A stretch of 40,506 bases of DNA from Peptococcaceae bacterium (GCA_023249405.1 JAHFCR010000023.1:1-40506); one strand, 5' to 3'; numbered from the stretch's first letter, positions 1 through 9,078 are shown. The notes: generated from the sequence alone by a model not told the origin. Numbers and translations: made by a program.

Positions 1-8
1 CTTAGTCT

Positions 9-1823
9 TCAATCAGCATAACTACTCTGTAAGCCTAGTTCCTTTATTTTCCTATAGAGCGTCGATCTGCTCATCCCCAGAGAACTTGCAGCCTTTTCTT
101 TGGCACGGCTACCCGAACCAAAAGTATTCAAGGCCTCAATCAGTGCATTTCTCTCCAGATCGGCTATGGACTTAATTTGCCCCTGGCAATGAACCGGGGT
201 GACAGTCGCAAAATGTTCAGTGATCCTGACGGGCAGGCATTTGACGTCGATCAGCGAATCAGTGCAGATGTTGGTGGAATACTCGATAGCATTTTCCAGC
301 TCCCGCACATTGCCCGGCCATGTGTATTCATATATCCTGGCTAGGGCATCGTCGGTGAAGCCCTTGATGCATTTGTTGAAGATCAAGTTATACTTTTCCA
401 GAAAATAGTGAATAAGTAGCGCCAGGTCTTCCTTTCTCTCGCACAAAGGCGGAATGTAAAAGGGTATGACACTCAGGCGGTAAAACAGGTCACTTCTAAA
501 TTGTTTGGCCCGGATCATTTCTTCCAAGTTCCGGTTGGTGGCCGCAATAATCCGGACATCGACGACTTTTGGTTTTACACCGCCCACCCTTTCAATCGTG
601 AAATCCTGTAGAACGCGCAACAGCTTCACCTGCAAGTGCAATGGCATGTCGCCAATCTCATCGAGAAACAAGGTACCGCCGTTCGCTAATTCAAATTTGC
701 CTGGTTTGCCGGAACGCCGCGCTCCCGTGAACGCCCCTTCCTCATATCCAAATAGTTCGCTCTCCAACAAGTTCTCAGGGATAGCCCCGCAGTTTACCGC
801 AACAAACGAGCCGTCCCTGCGAAGGCTCTCCTGATGGAGAGCACGCGCAAATAGCTCTTTGCCGGTACCACTTTCACCGGTAATAAGAATTGTTGAATCA
901 GTTGACGCTACCATGCGCATCTTTTTTTTAAGTTCAAAGATCGCCTCGCTGACGCCAAGAATACCGTCAAGCGAATATTTCCGTTCTTCGCGTATTACAC
1001 GCCCTGCCAACTTACGTATATCGCCGATAGTGCGAAAGGAGATAACAAAACCGCCGACCTCATCTCCGTATTTCACCGCCGTAATGGTGCTCATAAAATG
1101 CGATACCTGTTCGTTGTTTTTATAAAAAATATCTTTTTCCACATAAGGCTCCGTCATTTTCTGTAATTCCTTCATTCTAACTCCCGTAAAGATGTCTTCA
1201 GTCTTCTGTCCGACGATCTCGTAGGCTTGTACCATTAATATTTTTTCAGCAGAGTGATTGATGTGAGTTATCGTGCCATTGTAATCAATGCCGATAATTC
1301 CCTCGCGAACAGAATCAAGAAGCGTATTAAATTGTTCAGCCATTTTGGCTAATTGATTGTACAAGGCTATCTCATTAAGCTTGCCCCCTATAAGATCACC
1401 TATCTTTTCTAAAAAATCATTCAGGTTGGGCAAGGATATTAACAGTTTTTCTTTTTGCTCCTCGTTAAAAGCATATAGAGAAATTGAACCGATCGTTTTG
1501 CCATTGATTTTAATTGGGTATAGCAAGCCTGCCAATACCTTACAAGTGTCTTTGAGGTCACAGTGTTGGCACGTCTTGCATTTTGTAGGCTCGGAAACCA
1601 AGTAATTTTTTTGGGTGCTTAATAGCTTATAGTTAAATGACCCTGAACCATAAAAAATACCGACCTGATCTCTGTATTTCCCTGTTCCTGCGATTACCTC
1701 CAGGTGTTCGTCAACGATGGCCACCTCGAAAACAAGTACTGCTGCAAATGCATCGGCCACACGCTGAATATAAGTTTGGATGGACTTAAGCCTAGATACG
1801 TCGGTGTCAATTTGCTCCAGCAT
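9..1823 (-). CDS. Sigma-54-dependent enhancer-binding transcriptional regulator (PAS, AAA+, Fis HTH)
   Basis: An activator that would remodel sigma-54 RNA polymerase at -24/-12 promoters. Seen: an N-terminal sensor region with a cysteine cluster (C-x2-C-x2-C-x5-C in [13 protein letters not shown]), a PAS-like domain (around [20 protein letters not shown]), and a central AAA+ domain with Walker A GESGTGKE, the sigma-54-contacting GAFTGA loop and a Walker B-like LFLDEIGD. It ends in a Fis-type helix-turn-helix ([18 protein letters not shown]). The frame extends to 1886, but ATG 1823 has a GGGAG/GGGGGG stretch just upstream, so it is preferred (604 aa). Both MttB operons in this window carry sigma-54 promoters, which makes this the obvious candidate activator (inference). 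The effector is unknown; the cysteines could bind a metal or Fe-S cluster or sense redox. Confidence 0.93.
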   Translation of the reverse strand: MLEQIDTDVSRLKSIQTYIQRVADAFAAVLVFEVAIVDEHLEVIAGTGKYRDQVGIFYGSGSFNYKLLSTQKNYLVSEPTKCKTCQHCDLKDTCKVLAGLLYPIKINGKTIGSISLYAFNEEQKEKLLISLPNLNDFLEKIGDLIGGKLNEIALYNQLAKMAEQFNTLLDSVREGIIGIDYNGTITHINHSAEKILMVQAYEIVGQKTEDIFTGVRMKELQKMTEPYVEKDIFYKNNEQVSHFMSTITAVKYGDEVGGFVISFRTIGDIRKLAGRVIREERKYSLDGILGVSEAIFELKKKMRMVASTDSTILITGESGTGKELFARALHQESLRRDGSFVAVNCGAIPENLLESELFGYEEGAFTGARRSGKPGKFELANGGTLFLDEIGDMPLHLQVKLLRVLQDFTIERVGGVKPKVVDVRIIAATNRNLEEMIRAKQFRSDLFYRLSVIPFYIPPLCERKEDLALLIHYFLEKYNLIFNKCIKGFTDDALARIYEYTWPGNVRELENAIEYSTNICTDSLIDVKCLPVRITEHFATVTPVHCQGQIKSIADLERNALIEALNTFGSGSRAKEKAASSLGMSRSTLYRKIKELGLQSSYAD

Positions 1824-2054
1824 ACCATCCCCCCAACTCCCGTTAAACAGATATTTCAAAGACAGCGGATGACAGGAAGCGTGCATCCAACGCTACTTCA
1901 GCCGGCTCTTTTCCCGGGCCGCGATCATTCTCACACCACACTTTTAAACCACTAGGCAGGCTAAGTAGTGACCTTACGGCAGAGATGAGATAATCCCTGC
2001 CCAAGCCTCCAGCGGCAACATGCAGTCCAAGCAGCGCCTAATGCGTCAAAGGGT

Positions 2055-2082
2055 ATTGTATCAATATTACAAAAGTTCTTAA
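2055..2082 (-). promoter_or_regulatory. Weak candidate sigma-A promoter for the regulator gene
   Basis: On the minus strand TTAAGA, 16 bases, TACAAT lies about 230 bases before the regulator's start. The -35 is poor and the spacing one base short, so this is only a candidate. The rest of 1824-2179 shows no gene; it is AT-rich near 2050-2120. Confidence 0.22.
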
Positions 2083-2179
2083 GAGATATTTTATACTATA
2101 TACAAGGAAATCTCTAGGACCATGGCTTGTCGTATTTTCGTTACTTCCGCAGGTGTCGTAGCGCATAAATTGACCCGGA

Positions 2180-3580
2180 TCAATACCCCTGCGGACGGGG
2201 CCAGGAGCTGGCACCGACCTCAATAAAGGTACTGTTGTCCACAAATTTCGCACGCCGCCTAGTAAACCATAATGAAGCCAGGGCATAGAACACCAACCCG
2301 GACAGTATGTTAATCCAGTATCCGAGGTACATCCCTCCCAGAGTGGCAATGGTAAGCAGTAGAAGGACCACGGCCGGCAGGGGGTGCCAGGGAGCAGTGT
2401 ATCCTCTCTTGATCGTCCCCAGGGGATACATGGCCCGGAATTTGAACATCATGTATGCGGTCAGGACGTATACCAGCAATGCTGAGAGAATGGAGAAGGT
2501 GATAACCTGATCTAGAAGCCCGGTAAACCCGAAGGCGATGGAAATAGGCAGCAAGAACAGGATCGCCCGGTACGGCGTTTTGTATTTGGGGTGGGTGGCG
2601 GCAAATGCTCCGGGAATCAGGGTATCCCGGGACATGGCAAACCAGGCCCGGCTGGAGTCGTTGATGCACCCGCTGGCACTGGCCAGGCAGGAAAGAACGG
2701 TGCCTATAAAGAGAGCCACAATAATGTAGGGCGCCCCTGTAGCCAATGCGGCGCTATATAGAGGAAAGACCGATGCCCCCAGTTTCCCGGCTGGCACCAG
2801 GCCGGAACAGACGAACCAGGTAACGGTGGCGCCAACCAGAAGGGTGATCAATCCTACTGTGGCTCCAACGGGCAGTGCCCGGCTGGTGGACCTGCATTCC
2901 TCCGCTGCCAGAGCAGTCCCTTCTATCCCCAGGTAGAACCAGATTCCGAATTGCAAGGCAGCGATGATGCCTATCCATCCGTAGGGTAGCCCGTCTGCAA
3001 GTTTTTTGATCTGCACGAGGCTTACCGACGGGTTATAAAAACCGGCCCCGAAGAGCAGGATGAAGATGGTGATAAAAGCAATGGCAGTGATGAAGAAATT
3101 TAATGTTAATGTAGCGTATACTCCCCGGTAGTTAAGATATGTGAGAAGCAGCAGGCTCAGAATGATGTAGGGCAGCGGCTGAACAGCGGGGTTCAGTGAT
3201 TTGAGGATCTGCCCCACTACCAGAGCGTCTGCGGCTTCCAGCATGACGTATTCGAATACTAGCATTAGGCCGATATTGAATGACGCCAAAGGGCCTAACA
3301 TGTATTTGGCCATGGCATATTGGCCGCCGGCCTCGGGAATGACGGACCCAATTTCGGTGTTGATCATGACGAGCGAGATATAGAGTATTCCTATAATCCA
3401 GCAGGCGACGATAGACCCCAGGGATCCTCCTTTGGCAATGGTAAAGTTCCACCCCATGAATTCGCCTACCAGTACGATCCCCACCCCCAGTGCCCAGATG
3501 TGCATGGGACCCAACACTTTAAGCAGGTGGGATGCTTCAGTCTTTTCCTGTGCCTCAGGAAGCGCTGTTTCTTGTTCCAT
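2180..3580 (-). CDS. APC-superfamily amino acid/amine permease
   Basis: A 466-aa polytopic inner-membrane transporter of the amino acid-polyamine-organocation superfamily, probably importing an amine or amino acid by cation symport. About twelve hydrophobic segments are visible. The first membrane segment carries a glycine-rich stretch (ALGVGIVLVGEFMGWNF) and is followed by the IPEAGGQYAMAKYMLGP region typical of the fold; the general look is closest to ethanolamine-type permeases (recognition, not a search). The start overlaps the 3' end of a 61-aa membrane protein gene by 26 bases, suggesting translational coupling. As the last gene of the MttB/RACo operon it probably imports the operon's methylated substrate or exports a demethylated product; which one cannot be read from sequence. 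Confidence 0.9.
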   Translation of the reverse strand: MEQETALPEAQEKTEASHLLKVLGPMHIWALGVGIVLVGEFMGWNFTIAKGGSLGSIVACWIIGILYISLVMINTEIGSVIPEAGGQYAMAKYMLGPLASFNIGLMLVFEYVMLEAADALVVGQILKSLNPAVQPLPYIILSLLLLTYLNYRGVYATLTLNFFITAIAFITIFILLFGAGFYNPSVSLVQIKKLADGLPYGWIGIIAALQFGIWFYLGIEGTALAAEECRSTSRALPVGATVGLITLLVGATVTWFVCSGLVPAGKLGASVFPLYSAALATGAPYIIVALFIGTVLSCLASASGCINDSSRAWFAMSRDTLIPGAFAATHPKYKTPYRAILFLLPISIAFGFTGLLDQVITFSILSALLVYVLTAYMMFKFRAMYPLGTIKRGYTAPWHPLPAVVLLLLTIATLGGMYLGYWINILSGLVFYALASLWFTRRRAKFVDNSTFIEVGASSWPRPQGY

Positions 3581-3740
3581 TCGCCCTCTCCTCCTCTCCC
3601 GCCGATTCTTTGGCTCTCAGGTCCAGTTTCTTCTTGGCTGCCTGCTCTATCTCCACCTTGATGAAGTCTTTGCTGAGCAGCATGACGATCACGCCGCACA
3701 GCCCCCAGGCGACCCAGTTCATTACGCTCCAGAAACTCAT
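3555..3740 (-). CDS. Small single-span membrane protein, possible permease accessory subunit
   Basis: A 61-aa protein with one hydrophobic helix near residues 5-22 (MNWVAWGLCGVIVMLL) followed by a charged, Lys/Glu-rich tail, so it is probably anchored in the membrane. An AGGGAG ribosome binding site stands at good distance from the ATG. Its end overlaps the permease start by 26 bases and its start is 3 bases from the stop of the gene before it, so it is embedded in the operon. I do not recognise the family. The context resembles small accessory proteins that sit beside symporters, but that is inference. Confidence 0.68.
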   Translation of the reverse strand: MSFWSVMNWVAWGLCGVIVMLLSKDFIKVEIEQAAKKKLDLRAKESAGEEERANGTRNSAS

Positions 3741-3743
3741 TTT

Positions 3744-4019
3744 TTATCTCCCTTGCCCACTTTTTTTTGCATACATCTGTTTGATAATGATCTTCAATTC
3801 TTTGTCACTATTGGAGATAATGTAGGTGAGGTAGGCGGCGAATCCCGCCGCAACAATCAGTAAGGTGCTGACTTTAAAGTGATAATGTATACCGCTGGTA
3901 GAGCTGCCCACTAGGACTCCTCCCTGCATAAGCATGGTAGTCAGCAGTATGCCGAAGCACAGAATCATGATAAATATAACATCAAAAATCTCCATAAACA
4001 GACTGCCTCTTTTGGGCAT
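3744..4019 (-). CDS. Small membrane protein, two predicted spans
   Basis: A 91-aa protein with two hydrophobic segments (around IFDVIFIMILCFGILLTTML and STLLIVAAGFAAYLTYII) and a basic C-terminus. ATG 4019 is preferred over the internal ATG at 3995 because AGAAGGGTGG precedes it at normal spacing. No known family is recognised. It lies between two other tiny membrane proteins and upstream of the permease, on the same strand with gaps of 3 and 23 bases, so it is most simply a component of the same transporter. A membrane-stress or regulatory role cannot be excluded. Confidence 0.7.
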   Translation of the reverse strand: MPKRGSLFMEIFDVIFIMILCFGILLTTMLMQGGVLVGSSTSGIHYHFKVSTLLIVAAGFAAYLTYIISNSDKELKIIIKQMYAKKSGQGR

Positions 4020-4042
4020 TGTGGTCCACCCTTCTCTTTTTC

Positions 4043-4318
4043 TTAACTTTTATTCTCTGAAGAGAACGAACACATGATGTCTTCAGTATATATTTCGATC
4101 TTTTGATTCTTGAGGTGCGCCAGTACAGCAAGTAAGGCAGCAGTAGCATAGATGCCGGCGGCAAAACCAACTCCCAGGATCAGGGCGCGGACGCCAGGCC
4201 CGGTCGCCAGGTTGATTATCACAGCCACGGTATATATTAAGACAAACCATAGAAAGACGATAAACGCTATAATTAAAAGCTGGTCTCCAGAATACAATCT
4301 CTTGATTCTTTCTTCCAT
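4043..4318 (-). CDS. Small membrane protein, two predicted spans
   Basis: A 91-aa protein: a short charged N-terminus, a hydrophobic helix (LLIIAFIVFLWFVLIYTVAVII), a glycine-containing loop, a second helix (ALILGVGFAAGIYATAALLAVLA) and a polar tail. GGGAGGGAAT precedes the ATG at normal distance. It is first of the three tiny membrane proteins in front of the permease and follows thioredoxin by about 70 bases. No family recognised; proposed as a transporter accessory subunit from context only. Confidence 0.7.
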   Translation of the reverse strand: MEERIKRLYSGDQLLIIAFIVFLWFVLIYTVAVIINLATGPGVRALILGVGFAAGIYATAALLAVLAHLKNQKIEIYTEDIMCSFSSENKS

Positions 4319-4388
4319 ATGGTTAAATTCCCTCCCGAAAAAAAAGACCTCAGAAAAGACACTCCACCTGGTTAAAACTATTCCTAAT

Positions 4389-4709
4389 TTAATAGGCTAG
4401 CAGTTCATAGAACTTGGCTTCCACATCGTCGATGGATATATCTTTACTGAATACCGCAACCATCTGCCCGTTTTTATAAAAAATTATGGTTGGTAAACCC
4501 AATATTTTCTGACTAATAGCCATTTTTTTGTTATTAGTGATATCTAGACTGCAAAACTTTGCCTTCCCCGCATTTCTTTCTGCCATCTTATGAACACTGG
4601 GAAATAGCTCCTTGCAGGGCTCACACTGTTGACTCCAAAAATCCACCATCACCAAACCGTCTGCCTTTAAAACCTCTTGCTCGAAGTTCTCTTTGGACAG
4701 CTCGACCAT
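4389..4709 (-). CDS. trxA: Thioredoxin, CEPC active site
   Basis: A 106-aa cytoplasmic thioredoxin-fold dithiol carrier. The redox pair is Cys29 and Cys32 in WSQQCEPCK instead of the common WCGPC, and the cis-proline loop is LGLPTIIFYKNG. Length and fold match whole thioredoxins. From memory, the non-canonical active site and the start of the protein resemble thioredoxins encoded with glycine/betaine reductases of amino-acid-fermenting Clostridia. No selenoprotein reductase genes are present here, so its partner may be different. It follows RACo in the same direction, and a thioredoxin reductase-like relic lies just upstream. A role in keeping corrinoid-activation components reduced is inference. 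Confidence 0.9.
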   Translation of the reverse strand: MVELSKENFEQEVLKADGLVMVDFWSQQCEPCKELFPSVHKMAERNAGKAKFCSLDITNNKKMAISQKILGLPTIIFYKNGQMVAVFSKDISIDDVEAKFYELLAY

Positions 4710-4790
4710 TTCTTCCCCTCCCTTTAAATGAGTAGAGCAATTAATTTATCATATCATCACGAACACATTGCCCGGCAATTCTAGCCACCA

Positions 4791-4832
4791 TCCCGCCGGG
4801 CCCCTACCAACAATGATAATGTCGGAGATCTC
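4791..4832 (-). pseudogene. Possible relic of a thioredoxin reductase start (FAD Rossmann motif)
   Basis: In the 151-base gap between RACo and thioredoxin, one minus-strand frame reads EISDIIIVGRGPAG. This matches the FAD-binding start of thioredoxin reductase-type flavoproteins (consensus DxxIVGxGPAG). The frame then gives 13 further codons and stops, with no start codon nearby, so at most a fragment remains. A trxB fragment immediately before a trxA gene recalls the trxB-trxA order of glycine reductase operons (known for those operons). A chance match is possible because the fragment is short. Confidence 0.4.
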
Positions 4833-4860
4833 AGGTTTCTCGCGCCGGTGGTGAGCGACC

Positions 4861-6699
4861 CTACTCTGTGGGCGTGATATACATGCTGTCCACGAAGTAA
4901 TTAGAAAAAACGGGGCTGCCGCCAAGTTCGATATGCTTGATGCGCTTGACCAACTGCTCCGCCTTGTTCATCTCTCCCTGATTCAGCAGGACATTCAAGG
5001 CTCCTAGATGGGCTGCATTTCCCACTGACCTGATTTTTTGTATAGCCAGATTGGGCACCAATCCGATCGAGATAACGCTGGGAATGTCCAGGTAAGTGGC
5101 GAACGTCCCCGCCAACACTACAGAATCTAAGTCATCCAAGGAAATTCCCGCAATTTCCAACAGTGTCTTGATCCCCGCGCACACCGCCCCCTTGGCTAAC
5201 TGTAATTCTCTGATATCCCTCTGGGTCAGGGCAATGTCACCCGCCAATCCTTCACCATAAGCTAGAACAAATTCCCGATCACGGTCATTCTGCCTGATCC
5301 GCCTGCGCAGAGCCGGAGATAGCTGGCAATCATCATCCAGGTCGTTTATCGCTCCCAGTTCGTTGATCGCTCCCGCTTCTTTCATCTGGGCGATCGCCTG
5401 GATCAATCCGGAACCACAAATCCCTGCTGCCTGCTCTCCACCGATAACTTTAATGTCTACCCCTTGTCCGGTTAGCTTGGCGCCCTCGATAGCCCCTGGT
5501 TTGGCTCGCATGCCCCGGGCAATCCGGGCACCTTCAAATGCAGGTCCTGCCGCCGTGGAGCAGGCCATCATCAGCTGTCCGACCTTCAAAAACAGCTCGC
5601 AATTGGTGCCCAGATCGATCAGTAAGTGGTTTCCATCCCCCAGGACCCCGTCAGCGCTCAGCACAGCCCCCAGAGTATCACTGCCGACAAAACTACCGAT
5701 GCCCGGTAATATCGAAACCCGGCCACGTGGATTGATTCTTATGCTCAGTTCCCTCGCTGCAAACTCCAGCGGATCTGTGCAAACCGCCACAAAAGGTGCA
5801 ACAGCCAGACTGGAGACATCCAAGTTTAGTAATAAGTGCTGCATGGCTGTGTTGCCCACAACTGTCATTTTATATATGGACTGAGCATCTATAGAGCATT
5901 CTTCAGCTATTTTGTCGATAAGGCTATTGACTGTTGTCCTGATCGCTGATTGTAGGCATCGTCTCTTTTCAGTACTTTCATTGGCATACTCGATCCGGGA
6001 AATTACATCGGCGCCATAGGCAATCTGGCCGTTTTCAGCAGAAACCACCTTTTTCACGCGACCATCGCGCAGATCAACCAGGGCCATAGCCACGCTGGTC
6101 GTACCGATGTCGAGCGCTACGCCATACAAGGCATCCCTGGTATCTCCCGCTTCCACATCTACAACCAGATTGCCCCAGAGTACGGCTGTAATCGTATAAT
6201 CGTCTTGCTGCAAAACTCGGGTAAGTTTTTGCAGGACATCGATACCCGGCCGTGACGGAACAATTCCCTGCCGGTCAAGTTCATCAGCCATCCGTCCCCA
6301 GTGTCCGTGAGCATTATTCAAGGAAGGTTCCTTTAGAATCAGCAAGACTTTTTTGATCCCCGGATCTATTTGCATGCCAGTGAAATCATCCGGATGCAGG
6401 GACGCTTCCTTACGGTCATAATTCTCATTCTCGGACATGACCTGGATGACCATGCCATCCTGCGGAACAACCTGACAGGCCAGCCGGATATTCTGGTCCA
6501 GTTCTTGCCGGGTAAGATGCTTCGAATCACTGACCGTAGCCGGTGATGCGCCCTTCACGAGGCGTACCTTGCATTTACCGCAACTGCCCTGGCCGTTGCA
6601 GACATTTGTTAACGGAAGCCTTTCCCGTCTCATGGCCTGCAACAGTGATTCACCAGCCATGACGCTTATCGCTTTATTAGGCAAGATCGTTATTTTCAT
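4861..6699 (-). CDS. RACo-type corrinoid-protein reductive activator (2Fe-2S plus ASKHA ATPase)
   Basis: A 612-aa ATP-dependent reactivase that returns accidentally oxidised cob(II)alamin of corrinoid proteins to cob(I)alamin. Seen: an N-terminal plant-type 2Fe-2S domain with Cys34, Cys40, Cys43 and Cys75 (CNGQGSCGKC ... LAC), a linker, and a C-terminal ASKHA domain with phosphate-binding loops (ALDIGTTSVAMALVDL, LIDLGTNCEL) and the conserved GNTAMQHLLL and CSTAAGPAFEGARI motifs. This architecture is that of RACo, not of the archaeal 4Fe-4S RamA. Length is normal. GGGAG precedes the ATG. It lies 28 bases downstream of the MetH-activation-like gene, so the two are probably cotranscribed and serve the MttB corrinoid proteins of this region. 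Confidence 0.93.
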   Translation of the reverse strand: MKITILPNKAISVMAGESLLQAMRRERLPLTNVCNGQGSCGKCKVRLVKGASPATVSDSKHLTRQELDQNIRLACQVVPQDGMVIQVMSENENYDRKEASLHPDDFTGMQIDPGIKKVLLILKEPSLNNAHGHWGRMADELDRQGIVPSRPGIDVLQKLTRVLQQDDYTITAVLWGNLVVDVEAGDTRDALYGVALDIGTTSVAMALVDLRDGRVKKVVSAENGQIAYGADVISRIEYANESTEKRRCLQSAIRTTVNSLIDKIAEECSIDAQSIYKMTVVGNTAMQHLLLNLDVSSLAVAPFVAVCTDPLEFAARELSIRINPRGRVSILPGIGSFVGSDTLGAVLSADGVLGDGNHLLIDLGTNCELFLKVGQLMMACSTAAGPAFEGARIARGMRAKPGAIEGAKLTGQGVDIKVIGGEQAAGICGSGLIQAIAQMKEAGAINELGAINDLDDDCQLSPALRRRIRQNDRDREFVLAYGEGLAGDIALTQRDIRELQLAKGAVCAGIKTLLEIAGISLDDLDSVVLAGTFATYLDIPSVISIGLVPNLAIQKIRSVGNAAHLGALNVLLNQGEMNKAEQLVKRIKHIELGGSPVFSNYFVDSMYITPTE

Positions 6700-6727
6700 A
6701 GTTCGTCTCCCACTAATAATTCGAATA

Positions 6728-7420
6728 TTACCGGTTCTTCAACTGGTATTTCCGCTCATATAGGCCCTGGTCATATGGCGCTTTTCTCCCGGGACAATTT
6801 TCGCGAGAGCATAGCTGGCAGTTTTCGAAATTACTCTCACTGGAAAAACGGATGCCGGAAACAGTTTTCACGGGAAACATAAGAAAGCTGGCCAGTAATC
6901 GGACACCGATCAGATCTCCGACATTGCCCAGCAGTTCGAAAAGCGGTTTTTGATCTTTTATCGGCCAGTCGGCCAGGGAGCCGGGGTTCATATTCACTGC
7001 GTGCCCCAAACCATACTGTTGATCAAGATGCACTTCAAGCTCGTGACACGCAGATCGCAGAAACATTTCTTTAATTGCGTCAGCACAAAAGCTGTCGAAG
7101 TAATCTTCGAATTGCCCAGACCAGTCTTCTAATTCAGTTCCGCAGGTTACAACAAATGGAAAAGCCCGAAAAGTCTCTTCCATGTTAACCCTCAGGACAT
7201 GACTGGTAAATCTGATTCCGTCAATAACAACAAAATTGTCTCCTTTTAAATCTACATACGTCTCTTTGTATACCGCCTTAGGCTTTGCCAGAGGTTGAGC
7301 TTCGGCGACCATGTCTTGTATCTTAGCCAAATATGCGCTGTCTTGTTTAATGCGTAGCTTTTCGAGCAGTGTCTCAACGTCAATCTGACAGGATATATCG
7401 GTAAGTGCAACTGCATTCAC
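6728..7420 (-). CDS. Vitamin B12-dependent methionine synthase activation-domain-like protein
   Basis: A 230-aa free-standing protein resembling the C-terminal reactivation domain of MetH. The conserved GHAVNMNPGSLADWP region and SGIRFSSESNF segment are followed by a cysteine-rich tail (CQLCSRENCPGRKAP). The MetH domain binds the corrinoid subunit during reductive activation (known); stand-alone versions occur near MttB-type methyltransferases in anaerobes (recollection). Here it directly precedes RACo and follows an MttB gene, so it probably assists corrinoid-protein reactivation. The tail cysteines could carry a metal or Fe-S centre. The start is GTG, chosen for the AAGGAG about 8 bases upstream. 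Confidence 0.82.
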   Translation of the reverse strand: MNAVALTDISCQIDVETLLEKLRIKQDSAYLAKIQDMVAEAQPLAKPKAVYKETYVDLKGDNFVVIDGIRFTSHVLRVNMEETFRAFPFVVTCGTELEDWSGQFEDYFDSFCADAIKEMFLRSACHELEVHLDQQYGLGHAVNMNPGSLADWPIKDQKPLFELLGNVGDLIGVRLLASFLMFPVKTVSGIRFSSESNFENCQLCSRENCPGRKAPYDQGLYERKYQLKNR

Positions 7421-7566
7421 TCAGGCGATCTCCTTCCATTTTAAAATTCGCCTCTGTCAGAACTCTCGCAATGCACTTTTATAGTTCCATTCGGCTCACT
7501 TTCACTGACAGACGGAGAATGTCAATATTAACAGGGTAGAGGGTAAACTCTGAACAATATTGTAAG

Positions 7567-7592
7567 GGGCTACCCGCAAAAGCAGGTAGCCC
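7567..7592 (-). terminator. Intercistronic stem-loop after MttB gene, likely attenuator or mRNA stabiliser
   Basis: An 11-bp stem (one G-T wobble) with an AAAA/TTTT tetraloop begins 14 bases after the MttB stop. It has only a weak T run, so it is more likely a partial terminator or a 3'-end stabiliser that makes MttB message exceed that of the reactivase genes (inference). Confidence 0.55.
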
Positions 7593-7605
7593 TTCAAGCC
7601 TTTGC

Positions 7606-9078
7606 TTAATCGTCTTCGCCCGGCATGTGACCGACGGCGTTTTCAACAATATCTCTGATCTTGGCGGCCAGATCCTTTGACAAGGGCTCGGGCTCGTGGT
7701 TATTGATGATATCACGAACTTTTTCATTGGCAACCTGGGTCAGCGACTTGCTGCCAGCCTTCTGCCAAATCTCCCGGGCGGCACGGTTGACCAGGCGCGG
7801 CACATAATTTTCCTCCGCATGCTTCAGCGTATGGTCCTCGTCACCAAACTTCCCACCAGGACCAACTTTTTCGATGACATCCAGGGCTAGCGTTTCCTGG
7901 TCAACACGGATACCGCTGGTCAATCTTCTGGCCATACCGAGCACCTCGTCAGCGATCACAACCAGATCCAGGTTAGACGTAGTGCCGTATTCTGCGTAAC
8001 CGGTGTCATGGTTCAGATTGGCGCCGGACATATTTGTCATGGCGACGGAAATGGCAGCCTCTATGCCCGCCTGCTCGTCGATAATGCAGGAGTCCGTGCA
8101 GCCGGCAGTGCCGAACATCGGAATTTGAAGATAATGCGCCACGTCAGCCAGGCCAGCCATGAGCAGATCCAGCTCCGGGGCTCCATAGGAAAAGATCGTC
8201 GAGCCCATGTCCAAAATGGTATACACGCCACCCATAATAAATGGGGCGCCCTCACGGGTGCATTGGCTGAGAACCAGACCGCTCAGGCTTTCGCACAATC
8301 CCTGAACCATAACGCCGGCCATGGTTGAAGGAGCAGTGCCTCCGGCCATGATGCAGGGAGTATAAATTGTCGGCAGGTCCTTTTTGGCGCCCATCACCAG
8401 TTTTTGAGCGGCTTCCATGCAGTGCACGCCAGGCGAGATCGGTTCTGCATAAAGACAGATAAAAGGATTCTTCCGCAGTTCTTCCTCACCGCCGGCTACA
8501 ATTTCCGCCATCTTGATGCAGTCTGCCTGCCCCCACTGATCAACACATACGGTAATAATGGGTTTATCAGTATTTAAAATCTGCTGCTCAAACTCATGCC
8601 GGTCAGAAATCAGAAGCGGCACATCCTGGACAATCCCCAGAGACATTGCATAATCGATGTTCGGCAGAGCGTCAAGAAGCTTGGTCGCCCAGCCTACCGA
8701 CTGCCTGGTGGCGCGATGCCTTTCACCGGTAAACGGGTTTCTGGTAAAGGGGGTGCAGGGTCCGGAGCCAAAGTAAGAATTGTTGCCTTCCACGAACAGC
8801 TCCCGGGCTCCAGTACGGCTGTTACAGAGTACGACATGCTTCTGGCATGTCTTCAAGGCCTGCTCAAAAATATGAGCGGGAACTCTGACCCTTTTTCCCT
8901 CCACCCAGCAACCCGCTTTTTTGAGGATCTCCAGGGATTCTTTGTCATGAAAGTCAGTACCCGTACGCCACATGGCCTCTTCGGCAGCATATACCAATTC
9001 CTGGCACTGTTCGGGGGAGAACACGTTCATCTTGGTGGTCGAATAAGCCTTAAAGTTTGTTCTAGTTGTCAACTTCAT
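7606..9078 (-). CDS. MttB-family (non-pyrrolysine) corrinoid-dependent methyltransferase, paralogue A
   Basis: A 490-aa cytoplasmic TIM-barrel methyltransferase of the trimethylamine methyltransferase superfamily. It would move a methyl group from a quaternary or tertiary amine to a cob(I)alamin protein. The frame is open throughout with no in-frame amber, so it is a non-Pyl member like MtgB (glycine betaine), MtpB (proline betaine) or MtcB (carnitine); its own substrate is not readable. Hallmarks include FGTAGCTDSCIIDEQAG, GANLNHDTGYAEYG and the C-terminal VGPGGKFGDEDHT. It resembles paralogue C at 20571-22031 much more than its neighbour B. The ATG has AGGAG upstream. The gene directly before it, where a corrinoid protein is expected, is degraded. 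Confidence 0.93.
   Translation of the reverse strand: MKLTTRTNFKAYSTTKMNVFSPEQCQELVYAAEEAMWRTGTDFHDKESLEILKKAGCWVEGKRVRVPAHIFEQALKTCQKHVVLCNSRTGARELFVEGNNSYFGSGPCTPFTRNPFTGERHRATRQSVGWATKLLDALPNIDYAMSLGIVQDVPLLISDRHEFEQQILNTDKPIITVCVDQWGQADCIKMAEIVAGGEEELRKNPFICLYAEPISPGVHCMEAAQKLVMGAKKDLPTIYTPCIMAGGTAPSTMAGVMVQGLCESLSGLVLSQCTREGAPFIMGGVYTILDMGSTIFSYGAPELDLLMAGLADVAHYLQIPMFGTAGCTDSCIIDEQAGIEAAISVAMTNMSGANLNHDTGYAEYGTTSNLDLVVIADEVLGMARRLTSGIRVDQETLALDVIEKVGPGGKFGDEDHTLKHAEENYVPRLVNRAAREIWQKAGSKSLTQVANEKVRDIINNHEPEPLSKDLAAKIRDIVENAVGHMPGEDD

Noticed and set aside
1564-1580. TGGCACG...TTGCA resembling a sigma-54 promoter on the plus strand
   Set aside because: Spacing between the elements is only two bases and it lies in the cysteine-coding part of the regulator.
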